A stretch of DNA of 64,000 nt from Magnetococcales bacterium (GTDB taxonomy: Bacteria; Pseudomonadota; Magnetococcia; Magnetococcales; JADFWU01): contig JADFWU010000010.1 of NCBI GenBank assembly GCA_015234045.1, positions 21,632 through 85,631 of the forward strand, in the 5' to 3' direction. The position numbers were made by a program, and so were the translations under genes. Positions 9,483 through 18,420 of the stretch are shown piece by piece. Under the pieces are notes generated by a model, which did no database searches, was not told the DNA's origin, and saw nothing but the letters and a program-made list of their open reading frames with translations. Within the stretch, counting starts at the first letter, position 1, and each line of letters begins with the position of its first letter.

Positions 9483-10682
9483 ATGAAGCAAGAGACACTG
9501 GTTGAAGTAGAAGGGTTATGGAAGCAGTATGGTTTCCCGATAACGCCCTATATACATCGTCTGAAGCATCGGGTTGGCAGTCTGTTGACGCGACAGCCCT
9601 ATGTGCGTCCTGAACTGCCTTGGGCTATTCAGGATCTTTCGTTCTCGGTTCGTCGGGGCGAAACCCTGGGCATCATCGGACGCAACGGTTCTGGAAAATC
9701 CACCCTGCTCAAGACATTGGCCGGTGTGACACCACCGCGTCGCGGTGTTGTGAAGCTCAAGGGACGGATCTTTCCGATGATTGAGCTGCATGCGGGCATC
9801 CATGTGGAACTGACGGGTGCTGAGAATATCCGTCTGCTTGGTGCTCTCAACGGTCTTACACAGCAGGAACTTAAAGAAAAACTGCCTAAAATTATCGATT
9901 TCTGTGAATTGGGTCCATGGTTGGACCGTCCGGTTCGCATGTACTCCTCCGGCATGGTCGTGCGGCTAGGTTTTGCTGTTGGTGCCTTTGTTGATGCCGA
10001 TATTCTTTTGATTGATGAGGTGATGGCGGTTGGTGATACCGCATTTTACAATAAATGCCTGCGCCATTTGGAATATTTGCGTTCCCTGGGCACCTGTATG
10101 CTTTTTGTCTCTCACAATATGAACAAGATGAAGCGGGTTTGTGACCGAATTCTGTTGATGGATTACGGTGTACCGCTTTTCTTGGGTGAGCCTGACGTGG
10201 CTGTGGCCAAGTATGAGAAGCTGATCCGGCCCAAAGAAGGATCTGAAGCGCTGTCTGCCCTGGTGATGGATGATCTGGGGGTTGAGCTGGATAATCTCAC
10301 GCTGACTTCAGCGGATGGAAATCGTATTGACATTCTCAATCCGGGCGATGATCTGATTCTGACTTTTGATCTGAATCTCTCAGAAATGATTGAAGATGCA
10401 ACCCTCAATGTCTCCATGGAAAACATGGAGGCAATACCGATTATTTGGGAAAGCCTGCCTCTTGAGAAGATTAAGGCCGGGTTGAATCGGTTTCGTCTCC
10501 ATTTACATCAGTTGCGGGTCCAAAATGGACTCTATTTTTTGCGTATCAGCATTGATGTCGGACAGTACGCACGGACCGGTTTCCAGGTAACGCGCGCCGC
10601 ACAAATACAGGCCCAGGGCGTGCCACACTCCATTGGACTCTATAAGCCGGAACGGGATTTCAGCTGTATAGAACACCCCTGA
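9483..10682 (+). CDS. ABC exporter ATPase with C-terminal glycan-recognition domain (Wzt-like)
   Basis: A 399-residue protein. The nucleotide-binding domain has Walker A GRNGSGKST (66-74), a YSSGM signature (155-159) and Walker B ILLIDE (175-180), with the switch histidine in VSHN. About 130 extra residues after position 265 form a beta-rich domain like the Wzt C-terminal domain, which in O8/O9a-type systems recognises the capped end of the glycan. It pairs with the permease 3 bp upstream. The two methyltransferases in this locus could supply the cap that this domain reads; that link is inference. Confidence 0.92.
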   Translation: MKQETLVEVEGLWKQYGFPITPYIHRLKHRVGSLLTRQPYVRPELPWAIQDLSFSVRRGETLGIIGRNGSGKSTLLKTLAGVTPPRRGVVKLKGRIFPMIELHAGIHVELTGAENIRLLGALNGLTQQELKEKLPKIIDFCELGPWLDRPVRMYSSGMVVRLGFAVGAFVDADILLIDEVMAVGDTAFYNKCLRHLEYLRSLGTCMLFVSHNMNKMKRVCDRILLMDYGVPLFLGEPDVAVAKYEKLIRPKEGSEALSALVMDDLGVELDNLTLTSADGNRIDILNPGDDLILTFDLNLSEMIEDATLNVSMENMEAIPIIWESLPLEKIKAGLNRFRLHLHQLRVQNGLYFLRISIDVGQYARTGFQVTRAAQIQAQGVPHSIGLYKPERDFSCIEHP

Positions 10683-10702
10683 TTGGTGATGGATCGCAGG
10701 CA

Positions 10703-11611
10703 ATGACCAACTCTAATAATCCACTGGTCACGGTGGTGATCCCTGCCTATAACAGTGCCTGGTGCATCAATAAAGCAGTTGATTCGGTTCTTGCTCAAAG
10801 CTGGCCACATCTTGAGGTGTTGATCATCAATGATGGCAGTACCGATGACCTGGCTGATGTGCTCCAGCCATATGGTCGTCGTGTTCGTATCATTTACCAG
10901 AACAACCAAGGGCTGAGTGCAGCGAGGAACACCGGTATTCGAGAAGCGAAAGGCGTGTATATCGCCTTTCTGGATTCAGATGATTATTGGTTGCCCGGGA
11001 AAATTCATGCACAGGTAACCCTGATGCAGGAAAATGCATCCGTTGGTTTTTGTTCAACCAATACCCAGTTACAAACCTTGGATGGAAAAGTGTTGCGCCA
11101 TTGGCCCTGTCCTGGCCCAGATAAATCCGACTCTCTGTTGGCATCAATCTTTGATCAGTTGTCGCTTATTCCGGGTAGTGGTTCCGGCGTGATGGTTCGA
11201 ACAGAAATCATTCGTCAAACCGATGGCTTTGATATCACTTTGAGAAGTCTCGAAGATATTGATATGTGGATGCGTCTCGCTTGCCTAACCAACTATCAGT
11301 GCATTGAAGCTCCGTTGAGTGTGGTGATCTGGCGTGAAGACAGTATGAGTCGTGATCCTTTGGTCATGAAGCAGTCTGCCATGCAGGTGCTTAACCAAAA
11401 TAGACATCGGCTGCCATCCAGTCTGCGAGGGCGTTTTTGGCGGCGTTGCCTGGCTCAGGTTTTTGCTGAATACGGCAAATGGGCCTATCGGGATGGAAAA
11501 ATCGGGTTGGCATTGCGTCTCTTTCTGCAAGGATTGTTCACTGCGCCGCTGGGGGCTGGACGGCTCAATCTGAGCATGATCGTTGCGGTATTGAAACGTG
11601 AGCCGTTTTGA
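10703..11611 (+). CDS. GT2-family glycosyltransferase
   Basis: A 302-residue GT-A enzyme. VTVVIPAYNSAWCI begins the nucleotide-binding domain, INDGSTDD is the family motif, and FLDSDDYW contains the metal-binding acidic cluster. SLEDIDMWMRLA matches the ED base/acceptor region. It has no membrane helix, so it should be peripheral at the cytoplasmic face. The gene lies 20 bp after the ABC ATPase in the plus-strand glycan operon. Donor and acceptor sugars are unknown. Confidence 0.87.
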   Translation: MTNSNNPLVTVVIPAYNSAWCINKAVDSVLAQSWPHLEVLIINDGSTDDLADVLQPYGRRVRIIYQNNQGLSAARNTGIREAKGVYIAFLDSDDYWLPGKIHAQVTLMQENASVGFCSTNTQLQTLDGKVLRHWPCPGPDKSDSLLASIFDQLSLIPGSGSGVMVRTEIIRQTDGFDITLRSLEDIDMWMRLACLTNYQCIEAPLSVVIWREDSMSRDPLVMKQSAMQVLNQNRHRLPSSLRGRFWRRCLAQVFAEYGKWAYRDGKIGLALRLFLQGLFTAPLGAGRLNLSMIVAVLKREPF

Positions 11612-11641
11612 TTAATACTCAACTCTATCAGGGCATCCCGG

Positions 11642-12658
11642 ATGGCCAATCTTCTCAAGCAACGCCTCATGCGGTTTAAAGAGTGGCCACGTCTGCACCC
11701 TCGGCGTTTTGCTGTGATCAAGCTGTTTGTGCTGTTGGTCGTTGTGGTGTTGGCTTATCTTTCGTTAGAGTTTAATTCTGATGATCTGACCCGCTTATCT
11801 TCCCATTGGTTGATCGCGGCATTGGTGATGGCAATCCTGTGGCAGTGGATACAGGCGGTGCGTTGGGACTACTGTTTACACTGTTTGGCACCGGATCAAC
11901 CCAGAGCGTCTTTGCTCAGATTGGGTGCGATTTTGTTGGTTGGCAATTTGGTCTCCCTCTCACTGCTTCCTTCGGTTATTGGTCAGACCTCTGTCAAGCT
12001 GGTCAAGTGGCGTAGTGTCAGTAACAGACTGAAAGTGGTGACACAATCCGTTATCATGACCTTGATCGCCGGAATGGCCAGTGTTATCTGTCTGGGTCTG
12101 TTTGGCTTGTATGGTTTGGTGTTGATTGAAACGCATAGCCAGAGTCAGTTGGTGGGGCTTATGCCTTATTCATCCCTCATAACGCTTTTGGCAATTGCAG
12201 CTGTTGTTGGGCTTGTTCTGCATCAACGGGTTATTATTTGGTTGTTGGCATTATTAAAGCGTATGGGAATGGATGGGCGTTTGACCACGGTGCGTGAGGT
12301 GGTTTGTCACATTCGTTGGCCACTGTTACTTCAAGCCATTGCAGGCCAATTGTTGTTTGTGGGTATGGCGGTGTGCGCGTTATGGGCGGTGCGGGATTTG
12401 GCTGTGCTGACCAGTGTGGCGATTACCGCTGCCGCCGCTTTGGGGCGATTGGTGCCGTTGTCCATCCTTGGCGTGAGTCTGGGCGAGGGGATTCTTTCGC
12501 TGTTTTTGGCTGGTTTGGGTTGGTCACCTGCGGAAATCCTGATGGGTGCATCGCTGCCGGTATTACTGTTCTATCTGGTATCACTGCCTGGCTTGGTAAT
12601 GGAGTTGATGCCTCAGCAGCATGTGGTGGATTTTTCTGTTGATAAATCTGTCCGTTAA
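11642..12658 (+). CDS. Lysylphosphatidylglycerol-synthase-TM/flippase-like membrane protein
   Basis: A 338-residue protein with about eight hydrophobic segments, matching the UPF0104 / MprF N-terminal / AglD family. A typical early segment is WIQAVRWDYCL. The later LSLLPSVIGQTSVKLVKW and a glycine-rich GVSLGEGILSLFLAGLGW are where this family carries its conserved G-x-x-EG region. Members act as lipid flippases or as membrane parts of glycan assembly. It sits between a GT2 and a methyltransferase in the operon, so transbilayer movement of a lipid-linked intermediate is likely. No catalytic domain is attached. Confidence 0.75.
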   Translation: MANLLKQRLMRFKEWPRLHPRRFAVIKLFVLLVVVVLAYLSLEFNSDDLTRLSSHWLIAALVMAILWQWIQAVRWDYCLHCLAPDQPRASLLRLGAILLVGNLVSLSLLPSVIGQTSVKLVKWRSVSNRLKVVTQSVIMTLIAGMASVICLGLFGLYGLVLIETHSQSQLVGLMPYSSLITLLAIAAVVGLVLHQRVIIWLLALLKRMGMDGRLTTVREVVCHIRWPLLLQAIAGQLLFVGMAVCALWAVRDLAVLTSVAITAAAALGRLVPLSILGVSLGEGILSLFLAGLGWSPAEILMGASLPVLLFYLVSLPGLVMELMPQQHVVDFSVDKSVR

Positions 12659-12701
12659 TCGGACAGTTGATGCTTTTCACTGGTATAAGAGGAATGATCC
12701 A

Positions 12702-13442
12702 ATGGGATTTTGGAGTCGTAAAATGGCGCGGGAGTGGGATGATCGCGCTGATAAGAATGCGCCGCTCTATATCTATACCGATGAAAAGTTTGAAGAAGAG
12801 TTTGATGAAGACTTTTTCTTTAAAAGTGGTCAGCAGGACGTTGATCAAACGTTGGCTGCCATGCATGTTCATCCGAAACCAGATTGGCGGGTGTTGGATA
12901 TCGGTTGTGGTATCGGACGACTCACCCGACGTTTGGATCAATTGGCTGGTGAAGCCATCGGTGTGGATGTCTCTGCCGGTATGGTTCAGAAGGCGGGCCA
13001 ATTCAATCCGGGGATCACTTTTCAGCAGATCTCTGGAGTGGATCTGAAACTGTTTCCTGATAATCATTTTGATTTTGTTTTTTCATTTATTGTTTTTCAA
13101 CATTTGCCGCGCACCAGCTTGGTGATGGGCTATCTTGAAGAGATCGAACGGGTATTGAAACCCAGTGGTATCACTGTATTTCAGATGAAGACCTCTTTTC
13201 ATCCTGCCTGGAAACGTGCCTACTGGAACTGGCGACGTCCCAAACATCGTGATATGGATCGTAACTCCAGTACCTTTGTGGGATGTGAAACACGTGTGGG
13301 TGCGATTCAGGAAAAAGCCCGCCAATTGGGTATGGTTACCGATATGGTGCTCTACGAAGGCAGCTACCGTACCTATTTTCGCCTCTCAAAAGGTGATCCC
13401 GACAAGATTAAAGTCAATTTGGATAATCTGTTGAATCCTTGA
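12702..13442 (+). CDS. Class I SAM-dependent methyltransferase
   Basis: A protein of about 246 residues. Motif I is VLDIGCGIGRLT, followed by IGVDVSAGMV and the post-motif segment FDFVFSFIVFQHLP, a clear Methyltransf_11/25 pattern. I start it at the ATG at 12702 because AGAGG lies just upstream; an open frame continues 81 bp into the previous gene but would add unrelated residues. This is the second methyltransferase of the locus. It could make a methylated sugar or a chain cap; the substrate is not evident. Confidence 0.82.
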   Translation: MGFWSRKMAREWDDRADKNAPLYIYTDEKFEEEFDEDFFFKSGQQDVDQTLAAMHVHPKPDWRVLDIGCGIGRLTRRLDQLAGEAIGVDVSAGMVQKAGQFNPGITFQQISGVDLKLFPDNHFDFVFSFIVFQHLPRTSLVMGYLEEIERVLKPSGITVFQMKTSFHPAWKRAYWNWRRPKHRDMDRNSSTFVGCETRVGAIQEKARQLGMVTDMVLYEGSYRTYFRLSKGDPDKIKVNLDNLLNP

Positions 13443-13446
13443 CTCT

Positions 13447-14625
13447 ATGGTTTGGCAGATGACATCAGTACAGCAAATTTCCGAAGCAGATTGGATGAAT
13501 CAGGCCCGGCGTACGCCGGGTCGCTTACTGCTTACTGTTTGGCGGATACCGGCGTGCTATCCTGATTTGCCGGTCATGGTTCGGGAAGTGGTGCTGGATA
13601 CCGCTTTCAGAGCGGGCATGATGGCCAGTTTTGCCGAACGTTTGATTCAGTTCGACTGTTGGCCGTTGATCAGCCAGCGTGAACGGGATGTGCTTGATGG
13701 CATGCGGATGATTGCCAATGAACACTGTCGTATGTTGCGCTGGGAAGTTGATCGGGTTCACCGTGCTTTGATGGATACTGGCCTGAAGATCGTATTGCTC
13801 AAAGGGGCCGCCTTTGATCGATTGGGTTTGCCCAATAGTGCCGGGCGCTTGGTGGCAGATCTGGATATCTTGGCCGATCGCGCTGATTTGAAAGAGATTG
13901 AATCCTGTTTTAATGACCATGGGTGGCACTCTGCCATCAAAGATGATTACGATCAGAAATATTATCGTCAGTGGATGCATGAGATCCCTCCCATGCGCCA
14001 TCAGAGCCGTTTGACTGAGGTAGATGTTCATCACACCATCCTGCCTGTGACAAGCCGTTTGGCACCTGATCCGGTGCGTATGATGGCTGATGCGGTTTTC
14101 CTGCCGGAGGAATCTGCTGAAGAGGGGCGTGGTGTTTGGTTGCTCTCACCGGTGGATATGACGCTACACTGTGTGGTGCATCTGTTTTACGACAGTGATT
14201 TTGGGCGAGGACTGCGGGATCTTATGGATCTGGATGGTCTCTTGCGTCATTTCAGTAGACAGGATGTCCAGTTTTGGGATGCGCTTGTTGAACGCAGTCA
14301 ATCCATGCAGTTGGGCCGTCCGCTCTATTATGCACTGACATTGGTACATCAGCTGGTTGGTACGCCAGTACCTGAGGCCACTCTTACAGCGGTGAGTAAA
14401 AACCGGCCCTGGTTTGGGCTGCGAAGGTTGATGCATTGGTTGATCCCTCGGGTATTGTTACCCGGACCGTTGGAGAAGCGCGACAGGTTAGCCTCGTTTG
14501 CCTGGTTGCTTCTCTATATCCGTTCCCACTGGTTACGCATGCCGCCTGGGATGTTGTTTGCCCATTTGTCACGCAAGACCAAACGCCGAATGAGCCCCGA
14601 TGTGCGGAATCGCCGGACTATTTGA
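13447..14625 (+). CDS. Nucleotidyltransferase-fold protein (NTP_transf_5-like)
   Basis: A 392-residue cytoplasmic protein. The segment IVLLKGAAFDRLG followed by RLVADLDILAD (around residues 115-145) matches the active-site pattern of uncharacterised NTP_transf_5 proteins, where the D-x-D pair binds metal. These proteins recur in exosortase-A and other exopolysaccharide loci, and their reaction is not known. It starts 4 bp after the methyltransferase stop and its 3' end overlaps the next gene by 26 bp, so it is translated as part of the operon. I assign the fold, not a reaction. Confidence 0.72.
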   Translation: MVWQMTSVQQISEADWMNQARRTPGRLLLTVWRIPACYPDLPVMVREVVLDTAFRAGMMASFAERLIQFDCWPLISQRERDVLDGMRMIANEHCRMLRWEVDRVHRALMDTGLKIVLLKGAAFDRLGLPNSAGRLVADLDILADRADLKEIESCFNDHGWHSAIKDDYDQKYYRQWMHEIPPMRHQSRLTEVDVHHTILPVTSRLAPDPVRMMADAVFLPEESAEEGRGVWLLSPVDMTLHCVVHLFYDSDFGRGLRDLMDLDGLLRHFSRQDVQFWDALVERSQSMQLGRPLYYALTLVHQLVGTPVPEATLTAVSKNRPWFGLRRLMHWLIPRVLLPGPLEKRDRLASFAWLLLYIRSHWLRMPPGMLFAHLSRKTKRRMSPDVRNRRTI

Positions 14626-16486
14626 CCTCAACGGCCACCGACCGGTTGTTGATACTCTTCTCAAAGGAATGACTCGAACCTTGAGCCATCGTGGACCCGA
14701 TGCCGAAGGATATCATGTTGATCCTGGCATAGGGCTTGGCCATCGTCGTCTCTCCATTATTGATCTTTCTGGCGGCAATCAGCCGCTCTACAACGAAGAG
14801 GGTTCGGTTGCGGTCGTTTTCAATGGTGAGATTTACAATTTTCAGCCTCTGGTGACCGAGTTAGAGCAGCTGGGGCATCGTTTCAAAACCCGTTCTGATA
14901 CCGAAGTAATTGTGCATGCCTGGGAAGCGTGGGGTGCTGACTGTGTCCACCGGTTCCAGGGTATGTTCGCGTTTGCACTGTGGGACCGCCATCAGGAAAC
15001 GCTGTTTCTGGCGCGAGATCCGCTGGGTATTAAACCTGTCTATTATAGTTTGACGGCAGATGGTTGGTTGCTGTTTGGATCAGAGCTGAAAGTGTTGTTG
15101 CACCATCCCGCGTTAAATAAACAGCTCGATCCACACGCTGTTGAATCTTATATGGCATTGGGATATGTGCCCGATCCCATGAGTATTTACCAAGGCGTTA
15201 AGAAGCTACCGCCTGGCCATCACATGGTACTGGTCCGAGGCAAAAGCCTACCAGTGCCACAGCAATATTGGAATATCTCTTTTTCAAACCAGCTTCCTAT
15301 AGGAGAAGCAACGGGTGAAGCGCTGATTGAGCGTCTGAAGGATGCCATTAAATTGCATCAGATTGCGGATGTTCCGGTTGGCGCTTTTTTGTCTGGCGGT
15401 GTGGACTCCAGCGCTGTGGCGGCCATTATGGCCGAGCAGCGCAGTGATCCTGTGATCGCCTGTACAGTGTCATTTGGTGATCGTTCTGTGGACGAGCTGC
15501 CCTATGCCAAACAGGTGGCTGAACAGTTTGGCATGGATCACCGGGTGGAGCAGGCCACACCGGATCACCATGATCTTATTCAAAAGCTGGTTTCCGTCTA
15601 CGATGAGCCTTTTGCTGATCAGTCGGCACTGCCTACCTGGTTGGTGTGTGGCTTGGCACGCCGACATGTAAAGGTGGTGCTCTCAGGAGATGGTGGTGAT
15701 GAGAATCTGGCTGGTTATCGGCGTTATGGTCTGTGTAATCGGGAGAACCAGGTGCGCCGAGTATTGCCGAGCACTATTCGTCAACCACTGTTTGGCGCTC
15801 TGTCACATCTCTATCCAAAAATGGATCGCGCACCGCGTTTTTTACGGGCTAAAAGTACATTTGAATCGTTGGCGCGTGATCCGGTGGCGGGTTACTTTCA
15901 CGCCGTTTCAATTATTCCTGATCCTTGGCGAAAGCGACTTTTTTCCAAAGCATTTCAACGGGATTTACAAGGTTATCGCGCCGTATCAGTATTTCATGAG
16001 CATGCTAAACAGGCGGATGTGCCGGATTATTTGTCGTTGATGCAATATATCGATTTCAAGACCTTTTTGGCTGGGCGCGTATTGGTCAAAGTAGATCGTG
16101 CCAGTATGGCGCATGGTCTTGAGGTGCGCGTGCCGATTCTTGAGCATCGTTTCTGCGATTGGATGGCCTCTTTGCCCTCAGCTGTCAAACTGCATAACGG
16201 TTCTGGCAAGCATATTTTGAAAAAAGCACTGGAGCCGCTCCTCTCCAAACAGATTCTGTATCGGCCAAAAATGGGTTTTGTCATGCCCATTGCAGAGTGG
16301 ATGCGTGGTCCACTGCGTGATCGGATCAGTACGGATCTATTAACTGGTCCGATGCTGGATACCGGATGGTTTAATCCCGATTATCTCAAGAGCATGGTAC
16401 AGGACCATCTCTCCGGGCGACGGGATTATGGTGAAGCGCTGTGGGTTTTGATGATGTTTAATGGATTTATAAAAAAGAGTGCATAG
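14600..16486 (+). CDS. asnB: Asparagine-synthase-like amidotransferase, exosortase-A-associated type
   Basis: A 628-residue two-domain enzyme. Cys2 in MCGIAGLF is the glutaminase nucleophile, and the class II amidotransferase domain continues through LSHRGPD, GLGHRRLSIIDL and VVFNGEIYNF. The synthetase domain has the PP-loop SGGVDSSAV (around residue 265) and LSGDGGDENLAGY. Length and spacing fit the amidotransferase commonly found in exosortase-A loci, which probably amidates a sugar acid or glycan rather than free aspartate. It overlaps the upstream nucleotidyltransferase-like gene by 26 bp and is the last gene of the plus-strand glycan operon. Confidence 0.87.
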   Translation: MCGIAGLFDLNGHRPVVDTLLKGMTRTLSHRGPDAEGYHVDPGIGLGHRRLSIIDLSGGNQPLYNEEGSVAVVFNGEIYNFQPLVTELEQLGHRFKTRSDTEVIVHAWEAWGADCVHRFQGMFAFALWDRHQETLFLARDPLGIKPVYYSLTADGWLLFGSELKVLLHHPALNKQLDPHAVESYMALGYVPDPMSIYQGVKKLPPGHHMVLVRGKSLPVPQQYWNISFSNQLPIGEATGEALIERLKDAIKLHQIADVPVGAFLSGGVDSSAVAAIMAEQRSDPVIACTVSFGDRSVDELPYAKQVAEQFGMDHRVEQATPDHHDLIQKLVSVYDEPFADQSALPTWLVCGLARRHVKVVLSGDGGDENLAGYRRYGLCNRENQVRRVLPSTIRQPLFGALSHLYPKMDRAPRFLRAKSTFESLARDPVAGYFHAVSIIPDPWRKRLFSKAFQRDLQGYRAVSVFHEHAKQADVPDYLSLMQYIDFKTFLAGRVLVKVDRASMAHGLEVRVPILEHRFCDWMASLPSAVKLHNGSGKHILKKALEPLLSKQILYRPKMGFVMPIAEWMRGPLRDRISTDLLTGPMLDTGWFNPDYLKSMVQDHLSGRRDYGEALWVLMMFNGFIKKSA

Positions 16487-16591
16487 CGTATAAATGGGTA
16501 TGCTTTTTGCTGTGAATATTGGTGTGTTCCTACAATAAACAAGGGAAGCATCACAATGATGATTTCCCGGATTCGTAATAAGGAAATCACC

Positions 16592-16753
16592 ATGAACAAG
16601 CACACAGTCATATACATCCTGCGTCCAGGTATCAAATTTAGAATCAAAGCATGGCTCGGACGTATCGAAGATCGTTTTATCACCCTTGATGATGCTCTGA
16701 AAGCATTGCCTTCATTTCCTCCTGGATCACGTTTGGTGGCCAGTGCTGGCTGA
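16592..16753 (+). CDS. Small hypothetical protein, 53 residues
   Basis: A short open frame starting with MNKHTVIYILRPGIKFRIK, with a good AAGGA seven bases before its ATG. The product is basic, with a C-terminal PSFPPGSRLVAS. I recognise no family. It lies alone in the gap between the glycan operon and fetAB. Support is the ribosome site only, and the frame may be non-coding. Confidence 0.3.
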   Translation: MNKHTVIYILRPGIKFRIKAWLGRIEDRFITLDDALKALPSFPPGSRLVASAG

Positions 16754-16796
16754 ATAATATCGCTTTTATCCATGAGTGTCGCGTAGCGCTTTTTAT

Positions 16797-16880
16797 TGTG
16801 GCTTCGTCTAAGATTTGAACAGTCAGTCGTTCTAGCACTGGTTGTGAATTGTTGTCAAATTTTGGGTCGAAATGACTATA
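16797..16880. repeat. MITE copy A, internally deleted
   Basis: Both ends of the 161-bp palindromic repeat found at 33376, 40874 and 48481 are present here: CTTCGTCTAAGATTTGAAC on the left and TTTGGGTCGAAATGACTATA on the right. The central hairpin (CCCTGGTGAT...ATCACCAGGG) is missing, leaving about 84 bp. It lies just upstream of fetA and may contribute to its leader. Confidence 0.75.
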
Positions 16881-16931
16881 AGGTTTGAGGCCAGCCTGCG
16901 CCATTTATGTATGAACAGTTGTCAAAAGGGT

Positions 16932-17534
16932 ATGGCTTTGACTGTATTGCGTGTTGAATCTTTGACGACAACGCTCGGTCAAGCCGTTTCTTTGGCGCTT
17001 GCTTCAGGCGAGATCCTTGGTATACGTGGTGCTTCAGGCTGTGGCAAGTCACTACTGCTCCGCGCTTTGGTAGATCTTGATCTGAATACCGGTGAAGTGT
17101 GGTTGGATAATCGTGCACGAAGCACGATCCCTGCCCATCAGTGGCGTCGTCAGGTGGGATTATTGCCTGCGGAAAGCCACTGGTGGTCGGATCGGGTAGG
17201 GGATCACTTTCCCAAGTTGCTTTGGCCTGACGAATGGCTCTCTCAACTTGGTTTGAATCAGGAAGCTCTTTCCTGGTCAGTCAATCGTCTCTCCAGTGGT
17301 GAGCGCCAGCGTTTGGCGCTGTTACGTCTGTTGGCCAGTCGGCCAAACGTGCTTCTTCTGGATGAACCCACCGCCAATCTGGATGGTGAAACTACCCTCA
17401 ATGTTGAAAAGATATTGCTTGATTTGAGACAGGATCAACAGATTCCTATGATTTGGGTCAGCCATGATCCGAATCAACTGGCTCGTGTGGCTGATCGGGT
17501 ATTGGTCATGGAAGCGGGTGGTTTTATTTCATGA
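16932..17534 (+). CDS. fetA: Iron-export ABC transporter ATPase, FetA (YbbL)
   Basis: An ABC ATPase of about 200 residues. Walker A is GASGCGKS, the signature is LSSGERQRLALLRLLA, and Walker B VLLLDEPTANLD is followed by VSHD. It overlaps the downstream FetB permease gene by 4 bp, the fetAB arrangement known to export iron and protect against oxidative stress. The start is uncertain. The longest frame begins inside the MITE remnant, which is unlikely; ATG 16911 and ATG 16932 are both possible, and AAAAGGG lies very close to the latter. Confidence 0.85.
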   Translation: MALTVLRVESLTTTLGQAVSLALASGEILGIRGASGCGKSLLLRALVDLDLNTGEVWLDNRARSTIPAHQWRRQVGLLPAESHWWSDRVGDHFPKLLWPDEWLSQLGLNQEALSWSVNRLSSGERQRLALLRLLASRPNVLLLDEPTANLDGETTLNVEKILLDLRQDQQIPMIWVSHDPNQLARVADRVLVMEAGGFIS

Positions 17535-18322
17535 GTATCATTCAACTGACACCCCTTGATATTGGTCTGGCCGCGCTGTTGGTGTTTCTACTGGCTCTGT
17601 TGAGTTGGCATTGGCAGTTGGGTGTTGGAAAATCGCTGTTGATTGCTGCGGTGCGTACCGTAGTTCAGTTGAGCTTGATCGGGATGGTGTTGAAAACACT
17701 GTTTGATCAAACGGCTCTACTTTGGGTCGCTGTCATGGCATCCGTGATGTGGCTGGTGGCTGGACGAGAGGTGATCGCCCGGCAAAAACGCCGGTTTGCT
17801 GGTCCGTGGAGCTACGGCATCGGCGCGTCAGCGATGTTTCTGTCTTCCTTTGTGATCACGCTGTTTTCGCTCCTGGTGGTTATCTCTCCAGATCCTTGGT
17901 TTACGCCCCAATATGCCATCCCATTGTTGGGCATGATGCTTGGTAACACCCTCAACAGTATTGCGTTAAGCTTGGATCGATTTACTCATGAAATATGGCG
18001 TGAACGCAGCGTTGTGGAAGGGCGGCTCTTAATGGGGATGACGTGGAAGAAAGCCGTGCGACCCTATCAAAAACAAGCGCTTAGATCAGGTATGATACCA
18101 ACCATCAATGCAATGGCTGCGGCTGGGTTGGTTAGTCTGCCGGGCATGATGACCGGTCAGATTCTGGGTGGTAATCCACCTGTTGTTGCGGTGATGTATC
18201 AGATTATGATCATGTTCATGATCGCCAGCGGTGCAGGATTTGGTGCCATGTTGGCAATCTGGCTCAGTGGTAAACGCTTATCCGACCACCGACAACGGCT
18301 TCGATTGGATCGTCTGACATAG
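17531..18322 (+). CDS. fetB: Iron-export ABC transporter permease, FetB (YbbM)
   Basis: A 263-residue membrane protein with seven or so hydrophobic helices. Conserved UPF0014 segments are visible: AVRTVVQLSLIGMVL, LLGMMLGNTLNSIAL, and the C-terminal AAGLVSLPGMMTGQILGG with PVVAVMYQIMIMFMI. It is translationally coupled to the ATPase by an ATGA overlap. Together they should form an inner-membrane iron exporter. A strong hairpin terminator follows about 50 bp downstream. Confidence 0.92.
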   Translation: MSIIQLTPLDIGLAALLVFLLALLSWHWQLGVGKSLLIAAVRTVVQLSLIGMVLKTLFDQTALLWVAVMASVMWLVAGREVIARQKRRFAGPWSYGIGASAMFLSSFVITLFSLLVVISPDPWFTPQYAIPLLGMMLGNTLNSIALSLDRFTHEIWRERSVVEGRLLMGMTWKKAVRPYQKQALRSGMIPTINAMAAAGLVSLPGMMTGQILGGNPPVVAVMYQIMIMFMIASGAGFGAMLAIWLSGKRLSDHRQRLRLDRLT

Positions 18323-18373
18323 AGATAAGTCTAATTCAGAAATATACAAATAATAACAAGGTGTACCGCTCTG

Positions 18374-18415
18374 AAAAAGCCATCATACCCGCTTTCACGG
18401 GAATGATGGCTTTTT
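18374..18415. terminator. Rho-independent terminator after fetAB
   Basis: The arms AAAAAGCCATCAT and ATGATGGCTTTTT, with an inner CCCG/CGGG, form a long hairpin with A and T tracts on either side. It can act in both orientations. It ends the fetAB transcript and could stop read-through from the right. Confidence 0.85.
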
Positions 18416-18420
18416 CTAAT

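Noticed and set aside
12423..13067. A 214-residue frame on the minus strand
   Set aside because: It spans the end of the flippase-like gene and the methyltransferase gene antisense, with no recognisable motif.
16426..16773. A 115-residue minus-strand frame after the amidotransferase gene
   Set aside because: It overlaps the end of that gene antisense, has no motif, and competes with a plus-strand frame that has a better ribosome site.
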